From the NCBI RefSeq assembly GCF_019393635.1, contig NC_057866.1, forward strand, positions 3,498,223-3,562,222: a stretch of DNA of 64,000 nt, given 5' to 3'. Every line of letters begins with the position of its first letter. Position 1 is the stretch's first letter. Origin of the DNA: Dromiciops gliroides. Its lineage: Eukaryota > Chordata > Mammalia > Microbiotheria > Microbiotheriidae. The notes beneath the pieces are model-generated. The model was not told the DNA's origin and did not search any database. It worked only from the letters and a program-made list of their open reading frames with translations. Of the stretch, positions 44,599 to 55,706 are shown piece after piece. Position numbers and translations under genes: made by a program.

Positions 44599-46925
44599 GA
44601 TAGTAGTGCTGATGATGACCAAAAGCAATTCCTATTACTCCTGTATTTCAGAGAACTTTTGTAGTGTGAGTTTTAAATCAGGTGGTCTATAATCCCATTT
44701 CTATTTTGCTATTTATTTTACCACTGACTTTGGGATATTTGGGTGCACCTTGGGAAGGCCTGCCTTCTTTTGTACACTGTAATGATGTTTGTTTTCTTAG
44801 AATGCACTATGGGCTATATTATCATCCTAGGTGGATAGTCCAGACTAGAGAAAAGAGTAATATCACAGAGAAGACTTTGAAAATGACACGAGTGGATTAA
44901 GAATAATCATATTATCAGATTACATAGTACTACGGGGAATAAGTTATACCAGTCTAATTAGGCAGGCCCACAAGGATGTTGGGTTTGCCAAAAATTCCAT
45001 TGAGACAGTGTTCAGAGATGGTCAGTTGTCAATAGTAGGATTGAATTTGTCTTGTTTTGGCACATTTCCCCCATGTTTCTGATTTAGTTGATTTGAATAG
45101 AAGGTACTTTGTACAGTTTTCTAAATTTCTGAATGTCTTGGGTAGATTTGATTCTGTGATGAATCTTGGTGTTTCTTATATTTTAGTTTAACTTTATGGC
45201 ACAAATATTTAGATGAATAAGATTTGAACTTTTCTTTGTGTTATGGAATGACTTCTATGGTAGCTGCTATAGCTGCTTCACCTAACATTGGGTGTAATGT
45301 GACCTGCTTTCTTTGTGTTACCAGCAAAATGAGATTATGTATTTCATTCTCTGAAAGCTATTTTCCTTGTCATCCTCAGTGTCTCAAGACTACAGTTCTT
45401 AAGTTTAAGTATTTGATGCTGCAATGCTCCCACAGTAATAGCTGCGTTTGAAGTATAGAGAACTTCCTCTTTTCTTTTACCAGAAGAGTCAGTCAGAAAA
45501 GTAAATACTTTTGAGAGAGTTTATCAATGTAGACTCTTCCTCTGTCTCCCGGAAGATATTTTCAATTGTACTTTTTGCAAATTTTCCTAGTTGTGCTCTT
45601 AGCAATTTTCATGAATTTATTATTTGAGATTTACTTGTCCTTATGATACAGCGCCCTGTTTTGCTTGTCTTAGAGAGTATGGTGTTAGTTTGTTTTTTTT
45701 TAAGTGAGGCAATTGGGGTTAAGTGACTTGCCCAGGGTCACACAGCTAGTAAGTGTTAAGTGTCTGAGGCCGGATTTGAACTCAGGTCCTCCTGACTCCA
45801 GGGCCACTGCTCTATCCAGTGCGCCACCTAGCTGCCCCACTGTTAGTTTTTGTTGTTAGGGTTTAGTAAAAGGGTTTCCCTCCAGGAATCACTGCCCTTT
45901 AAGGAGGGATAATAGTATTGGTATAAATTTATAATTTGTATTGGTATAAATTGAACTTTTGAAAATGAACTTTAAAAATTAAAAAAAATATTTGAAATAA
46001 GAATAATTGGCATATTTTAAGAACTCAATTTGGTATGAAAATTGTATAAAATTTCGGAAATTTAGGTTTAAATTTAGGGGGAATATTCTGTAAAAATTGT
46101 TTGGTTCTTAATTTTTTTTGTAAGACATAATTTTGAGAATTTAACTTTGAATCCTGAGATTTTTAAATATAGAAGGTTATAATTTTAATCTATTTGTTAT
46201 TTATGGATTGGTCTTAGTTTATTGTATTTTGTGCTGTTTAGAAATTTTTCATTGTTATACTTCCTGGAGAAGAATTGTCTCAATTCCAAAAATTAATTAG
46301 AAAATTTCTCATATGGTATTCATTGATTTTGTTGAATTCATCCCTAATGTAAAAAGAGAACTTTGTTATATTTAACAGAAACAAGAAATTTGTTGTGATT
46401 CTAGAAGACTTTTAAATGTTAGAACTTAGTGATTTTAGAAATATATTGAAAAGTTTATATGGTTGTTCTGTTAAGAATAGATATTCAGCATATGACATTT
46501 GGTAAAGATAGTAGAAGTACATTTAAGTATTTCTCTACTCATGAGAGCTTTTGTAAAAGAGGATCAATGTTGTTTGTAAAATTATTTGTCTATGTAGTAT
46601 GTGATTTTTCTGTAAAAAATCATAAGCAAAAGTTTTTTATTAGTAATTGATTTTAGATCTTTGCACTTCAAGCTACTGTTTTAATTGATCAATTATTGAT
46701 GGATGAAAATTATATTTAATAAATATATTATGTAATTTGTTTGCAATTATAATCATATTGAATTATTCTATGTTATATCCTGAGTCAAAAAACCGAATTC
46801 ACATTCTTTGATCATCATTATTATCCTCAATATTTAAATCCATATGAGACTTGGATTATTGGAAGTTATTATTTAAGAACTTTTGGGATTGTTGTTTTTA
46901 TTACTCTGAGTCTGAATCTAGGTAT
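44599..46925. other. AT-rich block between inverted LTR copies
   Basis: About 2.3 kb of AT-rich sequence holding only short open frames that match no family I can name. One SINE is inserted at about 45692. It may be decayed retroviral interior, but this is not shown by the sequence. Confidence 0.4.
45692..45839 (-). mobile_element. tRNA-type SINE, antisense
   Basis: Antisense SINE. GTGTTAGTTT before and CTGTTAGTTTTT after it suggest the target duplication. Confidence 0.92.
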
Positions 46926-47126
46926 TGTTAAGGGTAAAATTCTAGCTAGTCTGTCTAAAATACCTAATGAGTGGTTGCCAATAAATTATAAGCTTTAGCA
47001 AGAAATTAGGGTTAGGGTTAACTCTTGTTAGACTCTTAAGCATTTATTAAGGAGAATAAGCATTTGGTAAAGATAGAGAGAAAGACCTACATTCATCTCT
47101 CTATTAAAGGGAGAGAACATTTCTAA
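46926..47126 (-). mobile_element. LTR fossil, inverted 3' part of the 44263 family
   Basis: TGTTAAGGGTAAAATTCTAG is the reverse complement of the end of the 44263 LTR. Similarity continues to about GAGAGAACATTTC. The two copies face each other tail to tail about 2.3 kb apart. Confidence 0.7.
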
Positions 47127-47360
47127 CATTTTTTATATGATTTTGTTTTGTTTATATTGGAGAGTATGCTGTAATCAATCCTGTCATTCTTATGTAAATT
47201 GTTTAGGTGATTTTATTAATTTTATAAAAAAAATTCTTGAACAGCACATAGCACAGAACACACTCATTTACAAGAGGGTACTATTTCTTGGTTGGACCCT
47301 TCTCTGTAGTTTTCATGAATAGCCTTATGATTCATCAGTGGAAGCTTATTGCAATTCATT

Positions 47361-47519
47361 ATTTTGTTTGGTTGGGTTTTTTTGTGAGGCAACTGGGGTT
47401 AAGTGACTTGCCCAAAGTCACACAGCTAGTACGTGTCAAGTGTCTGAGGTCGGATTTGAACTCAGGTCCTCCTGAATCCAGGGCTGGTGCTCTATCCACT
47501 GCACCACCTAGCTGCCCCT
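47361..47519 (-). mobile_element. tRNA-type SINE, antisense
   Basis: Antisense SINE with target duplication TGCAATTCATT. Confidence 0.93.
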
Positions 47520-47987
47520 GCAATTCATTTTAAAAATGGTTCTTAATTATTTTAGGAGTTTTTATTCTTGTTAAAGTACTGGTGAATTGTTCTATCTCTG
47601 ACTTTATAAATATTACCTTGATTTTTGAGTGTATTTCCATAGAAATGAATTATTCCAAAATGATACAACAGGAAGATTCTTTTGACATCTGCAAAAATTT
47701 TAATCCTGGTGAATTTCATCTCACCTATAATATTTGGACTTTGTTGACACCTGATACTGGTGGACTTCATCTCACCTGTACTGTGTGGACTTTATTCTTT
47801 CTTCCGGTAATGACAACACAGCCATCAACCTAGGACCAGTATCTGACACCTCTGCTTCTGAGTCATTGTTAGAGCTTACTACATCCTTCAATGAAAGACT
47901 GAACTGAACTGAACTGAATATTTGAACATCATTGCTACATCATTGCTACTGCTGTATTTAATACAGTTTTGTTAAGTTTGATTTGTG

Positions 47988-49205
47988 GTATCAGGACAGT
48001 TCTCCTTAATAATTTCCTGGAATATGGTGTCTAGATTCTTTTTCTGGTCATGGCTTTCAGGCAGTCCAATGATTCTCAAATTGTCTCTCCTCGATCTGTT
48101 TTCCAGATCAGTTGTCTTTCCAAGGAGGTATTTCACATTTTCTTCTATTTTTTCATTTTTTTGATTCTGCTTGACTGATTCCTGGTGTCTCATGGATTCC
48201 TTATCTTCCAACTGTCCCACTTTAATTTTTAAAGCATTGTTTTCTTCAGTGAGATTATGCACCTTTTTTTCCATTTGGCCAAGTGAATTTTTTAAGGCAG
48301 TGTTTTCTTCAATGAGATTATGCACCTTTTTTTCCATTTGGCCAAGTGAATTTTTTAAGGCATTGTTTTCTTCAGTGAAATTATGCACTTTTTTTTCCAT
48401 TTGGCCAGTCAATCTTTGTGCTTCCTTTTCCAAGCTGCTGAGTCTTTTTTCATAGTTTTCTTGTTTTGCTTTCATTTCTCTCCCCATTTTTTCTTCTACC
48501 TCTCGCAATTGATTTTTAAAATCCTTTTTGAGCTCTTCCAGGAAGGCTTTTTGATCTTGAGACCAATTCACCTTCCCTCGTGAGGCTTCAGATGTAGGCA
48601 ATTTGAGGCTATTGTCCTCATCTGAGTTTGTGTTGGCTTCTTCCCTATTGATACAGAAGCTCTCAATGGAGAGGGCTCTTTTTTGCTTCTTACTCATTAT
48701 TGCAGCTTATTTATTTATTTTTTAAGTTGAGGTCTGCTCTGGGGGCACCAGGGTCCCTGTTTTGGGCTTCTTGTGCAGGGGTATAGGTGCTGTGTGACCG
48801 GGTTTTTACTCTGAGGCCTTTATGGTGTGTGGAGATCCCCTGCCCTGCACTTCCAGCCAGGTGCCGGTGCAGGTAGGTTTTTCCACTGTCCTTCTTGGCC
48901 ACCAGATTTTTGAACCAGGTTCCAGGGGCCTCAGTTGTTCGGCTGTGGCCTGCAGCTCCTGCTGACTTTCCCCAACCCCCTTGGCGCTGGGTTGCTGCCC
49001 TGCACTGGGCCTCCCTTTTGCCCGAGTCAGACTGACCTTTTCCTGAAGTCTTGTAAATTATCTCTGGTTGGAGGACTGTGTCTCTCTGTCTCTTTGCAGG
49101 TTCTGTAGTTTCAGAATTCGTCCAGAGGCTTGATTTAATGTTTGTTTTGAGGGAACAGAAGGAGAGCTCAGGCAGCTTGCTGCTTCCTCTCCGCCATCTT
49201 GGCTC
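47988..49205 (-). mobile_element. LINE-1 5' UTR plus partial ORF1, flanked by 15-bp TSD, no poly(A)
   Basis: On the minus strand it begins GAGCCAAGATGGCGGAGAGG at 49205, runs through the 5' UTR, and ORF1 starts at 48697 (MSKKQKRALSIESFCINREE). The coiled coil carries three 21-residue repeats (EKKVHNxxEEN). ORF1 is cut after KENCPD. TAAGTTTGATTTGTG occurs exactly at 47973-47987 and 49206-49220, so this truncated form is what inserted. There is no A-tail at its 3' end. Confidence 0.9.
48238..48410 (-). repeat. three 63-bp tandem units inside L1 ORF1 coiled coil
   Basis: Each unit encodes 21 residues (three heptads) around MEKKVHNLTEENNALKNSLG. The first two units on the plus strand are nearly identical, the third is partial. 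The same expansion is not visible in the ORF1 at 40060-41470. Confidence 0.9.
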
Positions 49206-49570
49206 TAAGTTTGATTTGTGACAAGAGCTTATAAGTTACTGTCAATAATTGTACCACATTTGTTAAATATGATGGGAATCTCTAGGCTATTTAAATGTTG
49301 CTTTTGCAGGTTTTAAGGAAGGTGTTCAGGTTAACCTGTAGTTGAGACTTTCTACAGTAATTTATGATCAAGCTTATTTTTATTATGGTCCACTATGTAT
49401 GAAATGTTATTAACCATCATTTTTTGGAAATATTACTTATTTTTGCTGTGTTTCTAATTCTGTATCCATGTAATAATCTGGATTATTCTAATGAGTAATA
49501 GTTATTAAGTTTGAATTTTGTTGGATCTTATTAACTGTATTTCTATAAATTGTACCCGTTCACATTATTA

Positions 49571-49720
49571 TTATTTTTTTGTGGGGCAGTGAGGGTTAAG
49601 TGACTTGCCCAGGGTCACACAGCTAGTAAGTGTCAAGTGTCTTAGAAAATCGGATTTGAACTCAGGTCCTCCTGAATCCAGGGCTGGTGCCTTATCCACT
49701 GCACCACCTAGCTGCCCCTA
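49571..49720 (-). mobile_element. tRNA-type SINE, antisense
   Basis: Antisense SINE with TTCACATTATT on both sides as target duplication. Confidence 0.93.
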
Positions 49721-49890
49721 TTCACATTATTTTGTTTGTAAATTTTGTGTCTCAGTAGGGGGGGTGCCCCTCTGGAATTTTGCACTGCCCATAGAGGACT
49801 TCCCTCTATGCATTGAATTGTATCCATCTTTAGGTTGTTAATGATCCAAGAGACAAATTTTAGTATTTGTCTTTGGATCAAAGGAGGGAT

Positions 49891-50302
49891 AATGTGAGTG
49901 AGATTTTCCCCACCCCTTAGTTATAAGAGATTTAATATAGTTATAAGTGATTTAATTATGATAATAATCAGCATGTTAACTAAAGAATTGTGTTTTATTA
50001 TATTTAGATATCTTATTTTAATTGTATTAGTAGATTAAGTCTCTCTTCTTACTACTTAATAATGTCAGATGATGCTTTCCAATGTCAAGCATTAAGTAAT
50101 ACCACAAGATCCAACAGTAAGCATTGAAGCTCAGGAGGGGTATAAAAACTCGTTGAATTTGTAACATTGTCTTTTGGCAGGCTCACCCCTGCCAGAGGCC
50201 GGCTTTATTGTGAAATAGGCCTTCTCTCAATAAACCTCTTTTTTATGGCTTGGAGACTTTGTTGCTTCTGTTCTTCAGTCAGACTTAAAAATTTTCCCAA
50301 CA
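49891..50302 (+). mobile_element. LTR fossil with promoter and poly(A) signals
   Basis: About 412 bp, from TGTGAGTGAGATTTTCCC to ATTTTCCCAACA. It has a TATA region (GGGGTATAAAAACTC near 50138) and CAATAAACC near 50230. A purine-rich AAAGGAGGGATAA stands directly before it, as expected before a 3' LTR. No matching 5' LTR or intact viral genes were found, so this is a broken, old element. Confidence 0.75.
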
Positions 50303-50486
50303 GTATTCTACATACTGGGGCTGGGTTCCTCACTATTGTGCCCTGATTTCTCAGTGAGCCTTCAGAAAATGTTATTAACTGACTGACTAAGGAAATTCAC
50401 CAAGATTGCTAGTCCCAAACACTTAATTTACAATAACATAGATAATCAATTTCTTCATTTAGTCCTAGACACTTCAGTGTAAGACT

Positions 50487-50740
50487 CCAGTCCTTTTTTT
50501 TCTTATTCAAATGCTTTATTGATACATTATTTTTTATTTTGATTTTTAAAATCGTAATAGTATTTTTTCCAGTTACTCAACATTTGTTTTTATAAGATTT
50601 TGAGTTTCAAATTTTTCTTCCTCTCTCCCTTCCCTCTCCAAGACAGAAAGCAATATGATATAGGTTATGTATATAGAATCACATTAAACCTATTTCTGCA
50701 TTAGTCATGTGAAGACAGTAAATCTCTTACTGAAATTCTG
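50487..50740 (-). mobile_element. LINE-1 3' UTR fragment, antisense
   Basis: T-rich start, then GAGTTTCAAATTTTTCTTCC and CTATTTCTGCATTAGTCATG, the reverse complement of the 3' UTR motif seen at about 5245 and 23005. Confidence 0.75.
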
Positions 50741-51618
50741 CTAAGGATCATTAAGGGAGTCCTTATTACATTTGGTATTAACAATTTGTCATTATATTAA
50801 CACATTTTCTGTCAACAGACGGTGAACCAGGAAAGCAGGCTTGGAAGGAAAGGTCCAACTGGACAGTCAGGATGGAATATTATCATGGAAATTGAGAGAG
50901 GAGGAAGTGGGCACTAGGGTTAAATCCTGCAGAGGACGAGAATGGAGAAAACATTCTTAGGTTTGGTGATGGAAAGGCCTCTGATAACTTTGGAAAGAAT
51001 GCTTTAACTAAGGGATGAGGTCAGAAGGGTTCCAATGGAGAGGGGAGAAGGTTTAGAGGAAGCAAGTGTAGATGATCATTCTGGGAGCTTGACTGAGAAA
51101 GGGAAGAGATCTGGGAAAATAGCTAGAAGGGATGATAGGCCTAGGGAAGGGTTGTCAAGGATGGGGCAATGGGGTGTGGGCATGCTTGAAAGCCTTAGGG
51201 GAAGGCAGTCAGCACATTGCTGAGCCCTTCCAGAGAAGGGCTCACAGGATTACAGATTTAGAAGGGATTTTTACTTTTTCAGTCACAGTTAAGAACACTT
51301 GAGAACAGTGGAATAAATTAGCCAGTCACTAAGCCAGCAGCAGCATCAGAATTTGAATCCAGATTTTTGACTCAAAATCTCTGCTTTTTGGTGAAGAGCC
51401 TCAAGTCGATATTTGAGGATGCCCCAATCTGGGTCTGGGCTCTGCTTTGGAATGAGGCAGGGTGGTGGAGTCAGGACAAGTTGTGATACCTTCATAAGAT
51501 AGTAGGAATATCAAGACAGCACTACCAACTCCATTTTGTCTTAAGTCTCTGTTTTGCAGCTGAACTATCGAGAGGAAATTGTTTTTCCATAACATAAACA
51601 CTGCAGTCTAATGTGATA
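50741..51618. other. intergenic, unassigned
   Basis: Purine-rich sequence (50900-51230) with no recognised gene or repeat. Confidence 0.4.
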
Positions 51619-52330
51619 AACCACATGTGCCTAAGCAACAAGAAACCATGGAGACTGACAAGTGTGCTTGGGAGACCACCAACGAAAAAACACCCTCACC
51701 CTGCCAATCAAGCTGTGAGACCCGAAAATAGGCCCAGGTGCTGCTATGAGGGGGTTACCAGAGGCCTAGCCAGGAGCCTGGCATTCCTGGCTTGAGCAGC
51801 CATATGGCCGATGCTGACCAATGGAGACTAGCCGTGTTGGAGGGAGACACACGGCCCCTGGTCGTGTGTGAGAATCCTGGTATGGGATGTGGGAATGCCA
51901 GCCAGGTCTAAGGAGAGAAGGTCAGAACAAGGCCCGGCGGGGCAGCCAGACTGGAAGCAAGATCCAGGAGAGGACTGCCCCTGATGCTCCCTCAGTGCCC
52001 TGGAAGGGAAATCCCCCAGGAGGATCTGTCCATGCCGCTGAGCAGGCCGGCTCCCTCCTGTAAGATGGGATTTCGGCATCCTGGCCGTTCTAGTTCCAAA
52101 CCATAAGCACAGTGCCTGGTATGAAGGAATAGCAGAAGGAGGGAAACCCAGAAACTCAGTGTTCTCTGACACTGGGTCCAGGCAAGGAATTCCCCAAGTC
52201 TCCACCCCCTCCCATCCACTCAACAGACCTCATGGGTTTGTGTATTGTCCTGTCTCCTTTTGGGTTTGTGGTCCCCCCCCCAATAATAAACATTTTTATT
52301 TCAAGTTTTGAATTCCGAATTCTGTCCCTC
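51619..52330 (+). mobile_element. possible LTR fossil
   Basis: A block starting near TGATAAACCACATGTGCC and ending with AATAATAAACATTTTTATTT and GAATTCTGTCCCTCTG looks like an LTR with a poly(A) region, directly before another LTR. No second copy in the window confirms the edges. Confidence 0.35.
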
Positions 52331-52332
52331 TG

Positions 52333-52650
52333 ATGTGGGATAGAATTTAGGGTCAAATTGATCATGAGTCGTCCCAAAAGAAGTACAAGACTCTGTGACT
52401 CAGTTTCCCAAGTTTTATTGCAATACTGTGGGTGACCACAGGGAGAGAACCAGAATAATGGAAAGGTATTTCTCCAATAAGGAAATAGTTATATTTATAG
52501 TATGGATAAATTGATTATCAGTTTCATTATAATAATCTCTACCTTGGGGAGGTACAGGAGAGGGCCTGTCCTTCTCATTATAATATTCTCCACGTTGGGG
52601 TGTTTCAGGGGAGGGCTCATCCTAATTTGGAGTTCCAAGGTTATACATGC
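52333..52650 (-). mobile_element. LTR fossil, antisense, related to 33780-34422
   Basis: TGTGGGATAGAATTTAGGGT, TTTATTGCAATACTGTGGGT and GAGGTACAGGAGAGGGCCTG align with the copy B intron 5 LTR. Appears to be a solo or partial LTR. Confidence 0.75.
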
Positions 52651-53231
52651 ACAATCATGTAAAATGTTACCATATTAGTCATTTTGTATGAGGTGGCAGA
52701 TGTGCATAAATGTTTGTTGAATGACTCAACAACCTTCCCCACAGACTCTGGATTGCATCTTTTGGCAGGAAAACTCTCCTCTGTGAGGAGAGTGGCAATT
52801 GGTTCTTCTGGAAAGCTTGCTGGGGCCGGGACTTTGCTGTCTGGGATCTGTCTGAGCTCCCCTCAGGACAGCCTGGGACTGCTCTGGTACACAGGACTCC
52901 CAGGGAGGGAATTCCCTCCACCAGTCTTGTTAGAACATCCTCCTTCAGCTCCAGAGAACAGTGCCAGGGGCTGACACACAGTAGGTGTTCAACAACCGCT
53001 CTCACCAGCCAGGGCACTACAAGGGGAAAGGCTCCAGAAAGGAGCCTGCCCCCCAGGGCTCTCTGTTCCAGCCTGAGATCTCTTCCCTGATTTGGCCTGG
53101 CCTGGGGAGCACCAGGGCTTTCTCTGGCCTCAGAGGGGCTTCACTGAGACCTGGCCAGATGGTGAGCTCCAGGAGGGCGGGGCCGGCACCCAGTAGGTGC
53201 TTTGTTAGAAACACAGCTAACCATTCTTCAT

Positions 53232-53822
53232 GTTGCACAGCTCAAAGTGTTAGCAGCTCTAGTGTTGGCAGCTTGAGTGTCAGCAGCTCAAGTGTTGGCT
53301 GCCCCAGTGTTGCTAGCAGGTCGCTGTTCAAAAACTCCAAGCAGACAGCAGTTGGTGAGTGAAGGCTTTATTCATCTTCACGAAGATGGGCACTCTTCTG
53401 GAGAGTGCATTGAAGTGAGGTCCCTCACCTCTATTTATACCCCTTAAGAGGTCCCCTCTGACCAATCACATTAAGGCCTTTTGATACCCCTCATTTACAT
53501 TTCAGTTATTACAGTTGCTATTTATACAGAATAACAGTAACAGCCTAAGAACCCATCAGGTGGTACCAGTTAAGCAATCAGATTTTACAAACTACAATAC
53601 CAGGCCTTAACCTATTCTGGGCAACAGTGTCCGCCCTGGCCCCACCCCCCTTCAGAACAATACTGTGTTAACATACATAACTCTTCAAGAAAGAAAACCT
53701 GTCTTGGGGTTTGACCAATCAGATTGCTCCATTAGCCGACCAATCAGATTGTAGCTTTAGGCCCCAACCCAAAGCTGGAGTAAGAATGTCCCCATTCCCC
53801 ACTAAACAGTGCTTGTGTAAAC
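53232..53822 (-). mobile_element. LTR fossil, antisense, with CCAAT and TATA signals
   Basis: On the minus strand it begins near TGTTTAGTGGGGAATGGGG, has two CCAAT motifs (as GACCAATCAGATTG on the plus strand near 53720 and 53740), TATA box GGTATAAATAGAGG, poly(A) signal GAATAAAGCC, and a repetitive end region. No viral genes flank it; it looks like a solo LTR. Edges are approximate. Confidence 0.75.
53236..53325 (-). repeat. short imperfect tandem repeat in LTR end region
   Basis: About five units of 15-18 bases around AGTGTTGGCAGCTC inside the last part of the LTR. Confidence 0.8.
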
Positions 53823-53828
53823 ATAACT

Positions 53829-53912
53829 TTTCTTTTTTTTTAAATTAATAAAGTATTTTATTTTTTTTCCCATTACATGTAAAGAAAACAACTTTTCAAA
53901 ACAAAACTCAAA
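53829..53912 (-). mobile_element. LINE-1 3' end fragment, antisense
   Basis: T-rich run, AAAGTATTTTATTTTTTTTC, then CATTACATGTAAAGAAAACA, the reverse complement of the L1 3' end. Confidence 0.7.
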
Positions 53913-55470
53913 TCAGGGCTCGAGCTCTGAGTCACGTGGGGATCACCTCAGGTGCCTCAAGGTGAACTCCCAGCCCAGCCCGACTCCCACAAAACCGAGG
54001 CCCTTCTTCAGGCCCTACTCAGGCCTAAGGCCCAACAGCCTCAGCTGGAAGCCTCTTGTGCCCAGCGGCCCCCTGCTGGGAGGTGGGGGGGGGGGGGCGC
54101 CACAAAGCTGTTGGCCTGAAACCGGACTCACTCTCTGCCCTTAGGGCTCTGAGAAGAGTCCAAATATGGTCCTTTCTCTCAGCTTCCTAAGTGCAGACTG
54201 ACTGGTGACGAAGTTGCTCGCCCTGGATCCTACAGCCAGTGAAGGGAAACATTAGCGTCTGCTCCTTGCTCTCGGACCCTGGGCCGGGCGCGGTCTCCCC
54301 CACCCGCTCTTCCTGGCCCTTGGACACTCAGGCTCTTACTCAGCTCCCATAGCAGCTCTGCTGGGTCCCACGTGGGGGGAGGGTGTGTCACGGGAGGAGC
54401 CCAGCAGACCCACCTCCGCCCTGGGCCAGCCCAGGACAGAGCCGGGCAGGGAGGCTGTGCCTAGGACTGGGGCTTTGAGAAGCGGGGGTGGGGGCTGAGA
54501 ATCCCGGCTTTCAACAGGGGCGCTCACACTGTTGGACCCGTGATTGGGGTAAATAAAATGCTCAATACAAACACGCATGTGAGAAACCCCATTTAAAAAT
54601 TTTGGGGATTTAAAACTTAAAAAACCTCAGGACTGGAGAAGTATCAAAGGTCTTTATGCCCCTCCCTTCTTCCCTTACAATCTGCCCGCCAAGACACTGT
54701 TGATAACCGCCGGCCAATCGGAATGCAGTACAAAGGGGCAGCCCTCGAAACTCCTCCCCCACGTGACCAGCCTTAGATCGCCCCCCCCCTTCTTCCCTCT
54801 ACAGATTGCTGGGGAGGGGGCGGAAAAGAGCCATTAGTAAGCCTCCTTCTCCCAGCTAAAATTCACCTCCCAGACATTCATTGTTCCCCAGACAACTTCA
54901 ATCAGCTTTTGAGAGGGGGCCCATATTTTCCCACAATGCACATAAGAGAAAGGAGCCCCAAATAAAGTGAGGAGGGGGGACCGACCCCCTGGTAGGGGTC
55001 TGGCTGTTGGGGTCACCCCCCCCAGTACTCTGTACGTAGTAGGTGCTTACTAAGGGCCCCACGGAGGTCTGTGACCACAGGAGCCAGCCCGGAGCTGGGA
55101 GGGGGGCCGCAGGGAGGGGTGGGGGGCCCTTACCCTCATTTTACAGATGAGGAAACTGAGGCAGCCCTCAAACCCAGGTACGCCACTCTCCAGACATGAC
55201 CGGCGGGGCACAGAGGAGGAGAGGGGCCGAGTTGGGGGGGCGGGGCCTGTCTCTGTCCACGTGAGAAGGTATACGTGTTTGTGGGGGGCAGCGAGGTCCT
55301 GCCCCCCCCCCCCGCAGGGAAGGGCAAGAGGGTCTTTGGGGTAGCCCCCACCATCCCGGGCCCCCCACAGGCGGGGCTCTGTCCACGCCCCCGGTGAATT
55401 CTTCGGATACTTCAGGCTCCCCAAATCGCCTTCATAGACAAGGAGGGACGCCCTTGGGAATCACTGGACT
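53913..55470. other. intergenic, GC-rich
   Basis: No gene recognised. MIR-like antisense sequence at about 55035-55185 (CATTTTACAGATGAGGAAAC). CpG density rises toward the ZNF511 island. I looked for TUBGCP2, which I recall lying next to ZNF511 in placental mammals, and could not identify any exon of it. Confidence 0.4.
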
Positions 55471-55659
55471 TGGGTTCAAAGGCGGCTTGTTTTCCCGTCC
55501 AGGCCCGAGGCTCGAACCCCGGCCCGCAGATCCTGGAGTCCTTCAGGGAGGTGGGGTGGGGGTGGAGGCCCGGAGACGGCCGAAGGGTTGAAACCCCCCC
55601 CCCGCCCCCCATGGACGCCACGGGCTTCCGTAGGCCCTAATCAGGAAGCGGTTGGTGAA

Positions 55660-55674
55660 CAGGAAGTGACGTCA
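55660..55674 (+). promoter_or_regulatory. ETS and CRE sites in the ZNF511 promoter
   Basis: CAGGAAGTGACGTCA combines an ETS core (GGAAGT) with a perfect CRE palindrome (TGACGTCA, 55667-55674), 33 bases before the ATG. This is a common layout for TATA-less housekeeping promoters. Confidence 0.65.
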
Positions 55675-55706
55675 CGAGCCACGCCCGGCCCGGGCTCTCG
55701 GAAAGG

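Noticed and set aside
47005-47023. Telomere-like TTAGGGTTAGGGTTA
   Set aside because: Only two to three units, inside an LTR fossil. Too short to be an interstitial telomere array.
54834-55016. Possible TUBGCP2 exon near ZNF511
   Set aside because: Searched for because of the placental gene order; the translation does not resemble it.
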